64,000 nucleotides of DNA from Indolivaga capnocytophagoides DSM 22835 (GTDB taxonomy: Bacteria; Bacteroidota; Bacteroidia; Bacteroidales; Dysgonomonadaceae): positions 39,024-103,023 of the forward strand of contig NZ_AUFL01000019.1 in NCBI RefSeq assembly GCF_000426485.1. The letters run 5' to 3'. The translations under genes and the position numbers were made by a program. The notes below the pieces were generated by a model, which saw nothing but the letters and a program-made list of their open reading frames with translations, searched no databases and had not been told where the DNA came from. Shown here in pieces: positions 54,360 through 62,833 of the stretch (the first letter of the stretch is position 1; every line of letters starts with the position of its first letter).

Positions 54360-57359
54360 TTATTTGTTTAGTGACGCAAGACGTTCGCTGATCATAGTTC
54401 TTATGTCGGATTCATCGCCTGTATAATTTGCATTGAGACTTTCAAGATATTGTTTCGCCTGAAACTTATCTCCTTTTGCTTTATACGTGTCTGATAATAC
54501 GATAATAGCTCTGGCCAGCCAATAAGCATGAGGTGTTCCTTGCTTCATTAACGATAAAACTTGCTGTTCTGCTTTGTCATAGGATTTAGCTTTGAAGTAA
54601 GTTTCTGCTAACAAGTAGTGAGCTTCCGAACCATAAATACTGCGGGTATCGGTTGCTGCTTTGGTCAGGTCTTCTATGGCTTTGCTTGTGGCTGATGTAG
54701 CTAAATATGCTTTGGCTCTGGCCAGGCGGGCTTCGCTGATCACTTCCGGCGAAGTTTTGTCCGAAGATAAAAGCTGGGTTGCCACAGTTATTATTTCATT
54801 GTTGTTACCGGAAGTCCCTGCTGTTTTAAGGATTCCGAGTTGAGCGGCATTCCGTTCTTCGGCATTGACTGCTGCTCTTTCGAGTTGCTTGAAGGTATTG
54901 TATGCCGATTGAGAATCGTTATTCGCCAGCTGTATTTCTCCTATGTGAAGAAGGGCTTTGCTCAGATTTTTAGCATTACCCGATTGTACTGTCCGGTTAA
55001 ATTCCGACAGGGCTGTCGAGTTGTCTTTTTTCTCGTAAGCTACAATTCCTATATAATAATGTGCATCACCGGTAAATTGACCGTTGGGATGCGATTGCAA
55101 ATACTTCTTCATGGCATTGACAGCTTCTGCCGACCGTCCTTTCATATATACATTTTCTGCGGCAAGATATGTCAATGAATCCTGACGGCTTGTAGATATG
55201 ATAACTCCCGATCCTAAAGAATTGGCATAATTGGCATAAGATGATATATCATTCATATCACGATAGATGCCTTCGAGACTTTGCAATGCGATACGGGCTT
55301 CTTCTGTATTTTTATTGATATCGACTACTTTCTTGTATGCGGCGATAGCCTGATTGGTTTGGTTGATATTGTAATAAGACTGACCAAGTAGAACTCCTGC
55401 TTTTGCCGCAATATTTGAGTCGGGATATTTATTCAGCATTTGACTTAATACGGAGGTGGCATCCTGTTCTCTGTTTAACATCACCAATGCTCGGCTTTTT
55501 TCGTACATGGCATCATCTACATACTGAGATTCGGGATATTTGCGAATCATGGCATCCAATGCAGATATCTTTCCATTGTAATTATGTTGAAGCCCCATGA
55601 CAAATGCTTTTTGAAACTCTGCGTATTCGGCACTTTGTTGATTGTTGTTTGACGCTTGAGCATAAGCACGTTCAGCCTCTCCAAAATTACGGCTGTACAG
55701 ATAACAGTCTCCTATACGGTTCAGAGCATCGGCATAAGTAAGATTTTGTCTGTTTTTTTCCTGCGAAACATATTGACGGAAACTATTCAGAGAGTTCGGA
55801 TATTGTTTTTCTTTGAAAAAACTATATCCCAAATTATATAATGCAGAGGTGTAATTTTCGGCAGATGGGGTTGTCTGTGATATATATGACTGGTAATCTT
55901 TGGTTGCTGTTGTGTATTCATTCTTTCGGTAGTAGCTTTCTCCTCTCCAGAAATAAGCTTCGTTTTTCGATTTGATATCGTAGTTACCCATGCTTATACA
56001 GTTGTTGAAACGCTGGATTGCATTATCGTATTTACCATCGATGAAGTCCTGAGCCCCTAATTGGAAAAGAATAGTTTGTTTAGCTTCCAATATTTGTTGT
56101 CCCGGATTACGCATCTGGTCAATAACATTTAAAGCCGCCTGATAATTTTTAGTGGCAAGAAGCGTTGAAGCCAACTGCTTATTAATCTCGTTAACATATC
56201 TCGAGTTAGGATATTCTTGTAGAAAACGTTGCAGTACTGTTATCGATTGGTCAAATACCGACAATGATGTCTTGTGTACAAGCATCGCGTAATTATACAG
56301 AGCGACTTCACTGACAGCAGGATCGAACTGAACGCGTGATGCCGCGTCGAAAGCCATTAACGCATTGGTATTATCGTTTATTTTCAGATAATTTTGTCCG
56401 AGGAGCATATAAGATGCCTGTCCCAATTTGTCTTCTTTGGATGCAGCAAACTGTAATGCCCTGATCGCATCCTGTGGCGATCCGGACTGAGAATACGCTG
56501 TTCCGAGCTGGAACATATCTTCTCTGAAAGGTTTATCTGTTTTGCTCAGGTATTTTTCATAAAACGAAATAGCTTCTTGTTGTTGTCCCTGACGATAGTA
56601 ACTGTTTCCTAGGATACGGTATACTTCGCCGGAATTTTGATTATCTGGATAACTGTTCAGATAATTCAGTCCGGCGGTGATCGCACCATTGAGATCTCCT
56701 TTCAGAAATTGACCTTGTGTGATAAAAAACAGTGATTGTTCTTTGTATTCGGGTACATTTTTCAACTTGCCGAAAACATTGAGTGCTTCATCGTAATTTC
56801 CATCGTGAAAATCGATATACGCCTTATAATATGTCGCGGGTTCGTAATACCTGTTGCTGTTTTTTGCCAGTGCGCTGAACCTGTTATAGGCTTCGGCCTT
56901 GTTGCCTTGTTGCAGATTAGAATATGCAGAACGGAAGGTATAATCTTCCTGATCGTTGAGGCTGAGGTAGGAAACATCGGATTGTTTGAACCAGTATAAG
57001 GCTTTATCCCACTCTTTGTCTTTGAAAAATGAAGATCCGATATAAAAGCAAATATCATTGCGGTGATACGATTCGGGATATGTATCGAGGTATTCACGCA
57101 GAACAATTGCGGCATTTTCTTTTCCTCTGAAATAAGATGAGGCTGCAATCATGTAATCGGCTTCGAGAAGCAGGCTTTTGTCTTTGCTCGATTGTTTGAA
57201 CTCGGTCAGTGTATTTTCTGCTCCTGTGTAATTATTATTGAGGAACATCTCTTTCCCCTGAATAAATAGTCTGGCGGGCAATTCATTGGTAATGCTTTTC
57301 TGTGCATTCGAGAATTGAATAGATGATGCAATCCCGACTATAAAGAATATTTTTTTCAT
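54360..57359 (-). CDS. giant periplasmic TPR-repeat protein
   Basis: About 999 residues starting at MKKIFFIVGIASSIQFSNAQ, a clear signal peptide. The 36 upstream codons of the same frame run across a repeat palindrome and are rejected. The whole body is tetratricopeptide-like repeats (for example ALYWFKQSD, AISFYEKYL, AIAAYKKVVDINKNTEEA), with Tyr-rich helices. Such scaffolds assemble envelope machines. It is followed 48 bp later by the beta-barrel gene. Confidence 0.88.
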   Translation of the reverse strand: MKKIFFIVGIASSIQFSNAQKSITNELPARLFIQGKEMFLNNNYTGAENTLTEFKQSSKDKSLLLEADYMIAASSYFRGKENAAIVLREYLDTYPESYHRNDICFYIGSSFFKDKEWDKALYWFKQSDVSYLSLNDQEDYTFRSAYSNLQQGNKAEAYNRFSALAKNSNRYYEPATYYKAYIDFHDGNYDEALNVFGKLKNVPEYKEQSLFFITQGQFLKGDLNGAITAGLNYLNSYPDNQNSGEVYRILGNSYYRQGQQQEAISFYEKYLSKTDKPFREDMFQLGTAYSQSGSPQDAIRALQFAASKEDKLGQASYMLLGQNYLKINDNTNALMAFDAASRVQFDPAVSEVALYNYAMLVHKTSLSVFDQSITVLQRFLQEYPNSRYVNEINKQLASTLLATKNYQAALNVIDQMRNPGQQILEAKQTILFQLGAQDFIDGKYDNAIQRFNNCISMGNYDIKSKNEAYFWRGESYYRKNEYTTATKDYQSYISQTTPSAENYTSALYNLGYSFFKEKQYPNSLNSFRQYVSQEKNRQNLTYADALNRIGDCYLYSRNFGEAERAYAQASNNNQQSAEYAEFQKAFVMGLQHNYNGKISALDAMIRKYPESQYVDDAMYEKSRALVMLNREQDATSVLSQMLNKYPDSNIAAKAGVLLGQSYYNINQTNQAIAAYKKVVDINKNTEEARIALQSLEGIYRDMNDISSYANYANSLGSGVIISTSRQDSLTYLAAENVYMKGRSAEAVNAMKKYLQSHPNGQFTGDAHYYIGIVAYEKKDNSTALSEFNRTVQSGNAKNLSKALLHIGEIQLANNDSQSAYNTFKQLERAAVNAEERNAAQLGILKTAGTSGNNNEIITVATQLLSSDKTSPEVISEARLARAKAYLATSATSKAIEDLTKAATDTRSIYGSEAHYLLAETYFKAKSYDKAEQQVLSLMKQGTPHAYWLARAIIVLSDTYKAKGDKFQAKQYLESLNANYTGDESDIRTMISERLASLNK

Positions 57360-57374
57360 ATATTTTCTAACTAA

Positions 57375-57385
57375 GGTCTCAGACC
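57375..57385 (-). repeat. GGTC-N3-GACC palindrome before TPR gene
   Basis: Minus strand AAAGAGGTCTGAGACCTTAG, ending 15 bases before the chosen ATG. Its position supports that start. Confidence 0.85.
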
Positions 57386-57459
57386 TCTTTATTGCTTTGG
57401 TTGATAAATATCCAAAGCCTGTTATAATATTAAGTTTAATGATTTTTAAGTAAATCCGT

Positions 57460-58008
57460 TTACTCAATAGTCAGCAAGAAAGTATCGGATCTTAGTTTTT
57501 CGATTCCCTTCTTTACTGATTCCAACCCAAAAAGAGCCGGATCCAGATCTCCTATCGGTATAAACTGTAATGCGGCAACATCGTCGTGAGCCTTGAACGA
57601 ACTGTCGTCATCGGTATTACATAAGAAAAACATATCGGTGGTTTGTACCTCAAATCCCGAATACATATAGGTATTAGGAATAGAAAAAAGATATTTCACC
57701 GATGTTATGCTCAGGCTTGTTTCTTCCAGCACTTCTCTAATAACAGCTTCCTCTCCTGTTTCGTTCATATCAACAAATCCTCCCGGAAGATCAAATGTCC
57801 CTTTGGCGGGGTCGTTTGCTCTGGTTGCCACTAATAATTCTTTATTCTTGTTGATAATAACCGCTACAGTTGCTGACGAAGGATTGAAGTAATAAATGAA
57901 GCCGCAGTCTTCGCAGCGTTTAGACTTAAAATTGTTTTCTACAAAATGGTTTGACCCGCACTTGGGGCAATACCGGAATAAATGTAATGGATGTTCTTTT
58001 TCTGGCAT
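57460..58008 (-). CDS. Nudix hydrolase with zinc ribbon
   Basis: A 182-residue pyrophosphohydrolase. A zinc ribbon (C14, C17, C32, C35) is followed by a Nudix domain whose box GGFVDMNETGEEAVIREVLEE (about 76-97) keeps all catalytic Glu residues. This layout resembles the NADH-pyrophosphatase NudC branch, but the substrate is not certain. It ends 100 bp before the TPR start on the same strand. Confidence 0.9.
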   Translation of the reverse strand: MPEKEHPLHLFRYCPKCGSNHFVENNFKSKRCEDCGFIYYFNPSSATVAVIINKNKELLVATRANDPAKGTFDLPGGFVDMNETGEEAVIREVLEETSLSITSVKYLFSIPNTYMYSGFEVQTTDMFFLCNTDDDSSFKAHDDVAALQFIPIGDLDPALFGLESVKKGIEKLRSDTFLLTIE

Positions 58009-58334
58009 AACGAAATAGTTTTACACTTAAACCACAAAGATAGCTAAATAAAAAGATATGATTAATGGAGATATTTTTTTACTCTAAAAGGAAAGAAAAA
58101 AGAGAAAAAAAAGAGGTTTTTTAATTAAAAAAGGAAGTGTATTTGTAATTTATAGGGTGAAAAATGTAATACTTAACCCGTTTTTTTTGTGTTTTTTTGC
58201 ATATCCATAACTCTAGGATTGTGTAAGTGTAAAGAAAATATGATTAAAATATTATAAGGAGGTGATGATAAAAGCCTTTCCTTTGTCAGGGTAAATGTGG
58301 ATGTTGTATAATAATTTTATAGTTTCAGTGTCAT
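58009..58334. other. AT-rich spacer before the C39-like gene
   Basis: Mostly A/T tracts. The notable item is TAAGGAGGTGATG (58255-58267), an almost full complement of the 16S 3' end, which opens a frame of only nine codons (58265-58294). No promoter of the TAnnTTTG type was found close to it. Confidence 0.5.
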
Positions 58335-58760
58335 ATGAAGGCTTCTCATTTTTATATAGTAAATTTAGTATCTTCTTTTTTATCAGCCCGTAATATTGTT
58401 CATAATAGAAATGTTTTGAAGGTTCAGTACGAATTTGAGCCTAAGAAGTCTTCAATTGTTACAATTGCGAATTTGTTAAAAGATTATGATTTGCAGAGCC
58501 GGACTTATCTGGCCGATTTCGATACTTTGCAAAAAGAGCGGAAAAATGCATTCCTGCATCTTAGAATCAGTGATGGACGTTTCGTTATGTTAAAAAATAT
58601 AAGTACAGACGGCAATGTTACTTTTTTTGATCCGGTTATCAATAAGAATATACAGATTTCTAAACCGGCTTTCCTTAAACTTTGGAGTAATGTTGTTATC
58701 TATTCAAATGAAAGTGTTGTGAAGAGTAGTAATAAAAAATGTGAGAAAGTAAGATCCTGA
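58335..58760 (+). CDS. stand-alone degenerate C39-peptidase-like domain
   Basis: A 141-residue protein. Its layout (VQYEFEPKKSSIVTIANLLKDY, then FVMLKNIS...VTFFDPVI...FLKLWSNVVIYSNE) follows the C39 peptidase fold, but the catalytic Cys is absent and Phe replaces the His before VML, so it should be inactive. Inactive C39-like domains bind leader peptides in related exporters. It has its own terminator and lies 420 bp upstream of an intact C39 exporter. A role in handling double-glycine precursors is inference. Confidence 0.6.
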   Translation: MKASHFYIVNLVSSFLSARNIVHNRNVLKVQYEFEPKKSSIVTIANLLKDYDLQSRTYLADFDTLQKERKNAFLHLRISDGRFVMLKNISTDGNVTFFDPVINKNIQISKPAFLKLWSNVVIYSNESVVKSSNKKCEKVRS

Positions 58761-58784
58761 TTTTACATCCTCTCATAAATTTTT

Positions 58785-58818
58785 AAGGTGGTTTGATTCA
58801 TTCAAACCACTTTTTTTT
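58785..58818 (+). terminator. terminator of the C39-like gene
   Basis: GTGGTTTGA and TCAAACCAC pair across a 5-nt loop, followed by eight T's. Confidence 0.9.
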
Positions 58819-58958
58819 TAAGTAAGAAAAGAATAATGAGCAACAGGAGGTGCTTGGTGACATACTTTAATGCGATAATATACTTTAGCTGTTATGCTTG
58901 CAAATTCAACAATTGACAATCGCCGAAGCAAAGGCGAGTCAAATAGGTTTGAGACTTA
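58819..58958 (+). repeat. dispersed repeat, copy R7, with hairpin insertion
   Basis: AAGTAAGAAAAG...ACTTTAATGCGATAATA... GTTATGCTTGCAAATTCAAC matches the family. Before the decayed palindrome GGTTTGAGACT (58945-58955), a 30-bp insertion forms its own stem (TTGAC-AA-TCGCC / GGCGA-GTCAA). It lies 225 bp upstream of the exporter gene. Confidence 0.65.
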
Positions 58959-59181
58959 AATGTTCTTTTATCCGGCTTCCGAAATGTCCTGTTTTTTTAA
59001 TACATTAGCAGGATTTTACAAAGCTATAATAAACCTTGAGTCTTTTTGATTGCGGATGGTCGCAGTGTTGGTATCTTTATTATTAAGGTCGGAATACTTT
59101 TTGATCTTTAGGAAACATAACAACATATAGTTAAATCGAAATAATATATCGTTAAAACTTACAGTTACTTACTATTATAAT

Positions 59182-61377
59182 ATGCGAAAATTTCCTCACT
59201 ACAAGCAACACGATGCAATGGATTGCGGTCCTACATGTTTACGTATGATTGCAGCTTTTTATGGTAGGCATTATTCCTTGGAACGACTTAGGCAGAAATC
59301 CCGTATTACAAAAGAAGGAGTTTCATTGTTGGGTGTTAGTGAGGCCGCCGAATCGCTCGGATTCAGAACGATGGGGGTAAGCATCTCTTTCGAACAGCTT
59401 TGTGAAGCCCCACTGCCTTGCATTGTGTTTTGGAATCAACAGCATTTTGTGGTTGTTTACGATATAAAAAAGCATAAGAATGGTTTTACTGTGTATGTAG
59501 CCGATCCTGCCGGAGAAAGGCTTAAGTATACTCAGGATGAATTCTGCCGCAATTGGATCTCTACCGAAGACGAGGGGGTGCCTCATGGCATAGCTTTGCT
59601 GCTGGAGCCTTCGCCCGAATTTTACAGTTATGAAGGAGAGACTGAGCAGCGTACAGGATTTCGATTTCTCTTTTCTTACCTGAGACCATACAAAAAAATG
59701 GTGGTTCAATTGATACTGGGATTGATATTGGGTAGTTTGTTGTTGCTGATTTTACCTTTTCTATCACAGGCGGTAGTTGATATCGGAATTAGTACCTATA
59801 ATCTGAATTTTGTTTATTTAGTACTTGCGGCTCAGTTGGTTTTAACGTTTAGTAATGCTACGGTTCAGTTTATCAGAGGATGGATATTATTGCATCTGGG
59901 TAGCCGTATTAATATTGCGCTGATATCCGATTACTTGATTAAGCTTACCCGTATGCCGATGGGGTATTTCGATACTAAGATGGTGGGAGATATTCTTCAG
60001 CGAATAAATGATCATACCCGCATACAGGATTACCTTACCAATTCGAGTCTGAATGTTTTATTCTCGTTTTTTAATATTGTTATTCTGGGATTGGTGCTTG
60101 CTTTTTATAGCTTGAAGATATTTGCCATATTTATCATAGGCAGCCTTTTGTATTTTTTATGGGTCTGGTTATTCATGAAAAAAAGAGCAGAATTGGATCA
60201 TAAAAATTTTGCGCAGCAATCTGCTAATCAGAGCACAGTCATACAACTTATAACAGGCATGCAGGAAATAAAACTGAATGCATGCGAACAGCAAAAGAGA
60301 TGGGGGTGGGAAGCAATACAAGCACGCCTTTTTAGAATAAGGGTCAAGGGAATGGCTTTGAGTCAGTATCAGGATTCGGGAGCTATATTTATAAATCAGA
60401 CAAAAAATATACTTATTACGGCATTGGTCGCAAAATTCGTTATCGATGGGGAGATGACTATCGGTATGATGGTTGCCGTACAATATATAATTGGGCAGTT
60501 GAATAGTCCGGTAGACCAGATTATTGAATTCGCCAGAAAAACTCAGGATGCCCGTTTGAGTCTCGATCGTTTGAGCGACTTACAGACTCAGGAAGATGAA
60601 GCGACTCTTGACGACAGCCGTATTCAAGAGATCCCATCCGGAAAAAATCTGCTTGCCGGAGGACTGTACTTTGCTTACGATGGTACATCAGAAGGTATTT
60701 ATGTGTTGGATGATGTCGGAATAATGATTCCATCCGGGAAAAAAACAGCAATAGTGGGAACCAGCGGGAGCGGCAAAACAACCCTTCTGAAATTATTCTT
60801 AGGATATTATCCCCCGCAAAAAGGAATCATTTTATTGGGAGAGAACCGATTAGATAATTATAGCCGCAAAGAATGGAGAAGTCGTTGCGGTATAGTGATG
60901 CAGGAAGGTTTTATATTTTCGGACAGTATCGCCCGTAATATTGCTCCGGCAGCTGAAATTATTGATAAAGAGCGGCTGCTGATGGCTGCGACAATGGCTA
61001 ATCTATCCGATTTTATAGACTCTCTGCCTTTGGGGTATAATACTAAGATAGGTAATGACGGACATGGGCTTAGTCAGGGACAAAAACAACGGATACTCAT
61101 CGCACGAGCGATTTACAAAGATCCCGAATTTGTCTTTCTGGATGAGGCGACCAATGCTCTCGATGCCAATAACGAAAAAGTGATAATGGAAAATCTGAAT
61201 AAGTTTTTCAAAGGTCGTACATCCATAATTGTTGCTCACCGATTGAGTACAGTGCGTGATGCCGACCAGATTATAGTACTTGACAAAGGGAAGGTGGTGG
61301 AAGTGGGGACTCACGACGATTTATCGGAAAAGAAAGGTGCTTATTATCACTTAGTGAAGAATCAATTGGAATTATAA
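59182..61377 (+). CDS. C39 peptidase-containing ABC exporter
   Basis: A 731-residue inner-membrane exporter that cuts double-glycine leaders while exporting the peptide. The N-terminal C39 domain is intact: Q9, C15 in DCGPTC, H88 and D108. A six-helix transmembrane domain spans about 160-440. The ATPase domain has Walker A GTSGSGKTT, signature LSQGQKQR and Walker B FVFLDEATNALD. The HlyD adaptor gene starts at the base after its stop. No precursor gene was found beside it; the peptide gene at 18.8 kb is a candidate cargo. Confidence 0.95.
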   Translation: MRKFPHYKQHDAMDCGPTCLRMIAAFYGRHYSLERLRQKSRITKEGVSLLGVSEAAESLGFRTMGVSISFEQLCEAPLPCIVFWNQQHFVVVYDIKKHKNGFTVYVADPAGERLKYTQDEFCRNWISTEDEGVPHGIALLLEPSPEFYSYEGETEQRTGFRFLFSYLRPYKKMVVQLILGLILGSLLLLILPFLSQAVVDIGISTYNLNFVYLVLAAQLVLTFSNATVQFIRGWILLHLGSRINIALISDYLIKLTRMPMGYFDTKMVGDILQRINDHTRIQDYLTNSSLNVLFSFFNIVILGLVLAFYSLKIFAIFIIGSLLYFLWVWLFMKKRAELDHKNFAQQSANQSTVIQLITGMQEIKLNACEQQKRWGWEAIQARLFRIRVKGMALSQYQDSGAIFINQTKNILITALVAKFVIDGEMTIGMMVAVQYIIGQLNSPVDQIIEFARKTQDARLSLDRLSDLQTQEDEATLDDSRIQEIPSGKNLLAGGLYFAYDGTSEGIYVLDDVGIMIPSGKKTAIVGTSGSGKTTLLKLFLGYYPPQKGIILLGENRLDNYSRKEWRSRCGIVMQEGFIFSDSIARNIAPAAEIIDKERLLMAATMANLSDFIDSLPLGYNTKIGNDGHGLSQGQKQRILIARAIYKDPEFVFLDEATNALDANNEKVIMENLNKFFKGRTSIIVAHRLSTVRDADQIIVLDKGKVVEVGTHDDLSEKKGAYYHLVKNQLEL

Positions 61378-62685
61378 ATGAAAGAGTCTAAACATAAAAA
61401 TATAGAATTAAGGAGCGATGAGGTTAAAGATATTCTTACTCGTCCGCCGCACTCATTGGTACGTTATGGTACAACAGTGATTTTTGTTGTACTGGGATTG
61501 ATTTTTGTAGGATGCTTTATTTTTCGTTATCCCGATATTGTGAAGGGAAGTGTAAGTGTTACAACCCAAAATCCCCCTTCGTGGCTTTTAGCAAAATCGA
61601 CCGGTAGACTGAAAGACCTTTATATATCCGATAAGCAGTTTGTAAAACAAGGCGATCTGATTGCTGTCATTGATAATCCGGCATCAACAGAAGATGTAAA
61701 AGCTGTAAAGAGATATCTGCAGACCGAAACAATTGTATCTGACTCTGTTGTCTTACTGTCTCAAAATTTACTTAACCATACGTATGAATTGGGTGAATTG
61801 CAGGCTTCATTCTCGGATTTTATAAAAGCTGCAGTTAATTACGAGAATTTTGTGTCATTAAATTTGACTAAGCAGGATGAAGTTTCTATCCGTCAGCAGA
61901 TACAAGGACGAACTGTTTACACTTCAAACCTGAATACTCAGTTAGACCTGAAGCGAAAGGAATTAGCTTTAGCTAAATCAACCTATGATAGAGATAAGCA
62001 ATTGTACGAAAAAGGAGTGCTGTCTAAATCGGAAGTCGAAGAGTCGGAGAAAACTTATCTGGGGCTCAGATTGGTTCTGCAACAACTTGAAGCAACTATA
62101 TTATCAGAAAAAATAGAAAATAATAAGCTGTCTAATTCAGCATCAAAACTAACGGTCGAGTATCTTCAGGATAAAAACAGTAAACACTCCGAACTGGTTT
62201 CTGCGTATCGAGAATTGGTGTCGGAAATCGAAACATGGGAACAAAAGTATATGCTGATTGCACCTCAGTCAGGAGTTGTGACGTTTAATTCTTATTGGAC
62301 AAAAAATCAGATAGTAAGTACAGGAGACAAGGTATTTGTTGTAGTGCCTGCCAATCAGGGAGACCTGATCGGTAAGGTTGAGATTCCCGAATCCGGAGCA
62401 GGGAAGATAAAAATAGGACAATTGGCAAATCTGAAAATATCAGGATATCCGTATCTTGAATATGGAGTTTTGCAGGGGACCGTCAAAAGTATTTCGTTGG
62501 TGGCTAACCAGAATAAGTATGCCGTAGAGATTGCTCTTTGTTCGGGTATGAAATCGACTACGGGTGCAGTATTTAATTTTACAGGAGAACTGAATGGTAC
62601 CGCCGAAATTGTAACTGAAGACCGTTCATTGGCTAATCGCATATTGTCTCCTTTGAAATATCTTCTGACAAATAATTTTAAGTAG
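61378..62685 (+). CDS. HlyD-family membrane-fusion adaptor
   Basis: A 435-residue periplasmic adaptor. It has one N-terminal transmembrane helix (about 30-50), a lipoyl-like segment (LLAKSTGRLKDLYISDKQFVKQGD), a long coiled coil (about 165-280) and a beta-barrel region (VTFNSYWTKNQIVSTGDKVFVVVP). It would link the C39 exporter to an outer-membrane channel; no TolC-like gene is in the window. It starts directly after the exporter stop (TAAATG). Confidence 0.93.
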   Translation: MKESKHKNIELRSDEVKDILTRPPHSLVRYGTTVIFVVLGLIFVGCFIFRYPDIVKGSVSVTTQNPPSWLLAKSTGRLKDLYISDKQFVKQGDLIAVIDNPASTEDVKAVKRYLQTETIVSDSVVLLSQNLLNHTYELGELQASFSDFIKAAVNYENFVSLNLTKQDEVSIRQQIQGRTVYTSNLNTQLDLKRKELALAKSTYDRDKQLYEKGVLSKSEVEESEKTYLGLRLVLQQLEATILSEKIENNKLSNSASKLTVEYLQDKNSKHSELVSAYRELVSEIETWEQKYMLIAPQSGVVTFNSYWTKNQIVSTGDKVFVVVPANQGDLIGKVEIPESGAGKIKIGQLANLKISGYPYLEYGVLQGTVKSISLVANQNKYAVEIALCSGMKSTTGAVFNFTGELNGTAEIVTEDRSLANRILSPLKYLLTNNFK

Positions 62686-62833
62686 ATAATATATGTTTCT
62701 CAACATACCTCAATTTTTTATAATCTTTTATAAGATTATTATAGGAGGGTTGACGTTAAATGAAAATATGGTTATATAAAATATCGAATCTATTTTGTTT
62801 TTTTGCCGTTCAAAATCAAATCTAATTTGAAGA

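Noticed and set aside
21389..57385. Regular CRISPR-like array from the GGTC repeats
   Set aside because: The copies are scattered kilobases apart without uniform spacers, and no cas gene is present.
29009..57385. GGTCTGAGACC as a FadR/GntR-type operator controlling a regulon
   Set aside because: The symmetry is similar, but several copies lie in transcribed leaders far downstream of the promoter and the genes share no pathway; kept only as an alternative.
57360..57467. 36-codon extension of the TPR gene
   Set aside because: It crosses the palindrome element and precedes a clear signal peptide start.
60169..60483. Minus-strand frames inside the C39 exporter and other long genes
   Set aside because: They are shadows of strongly supported plus-strand genes.
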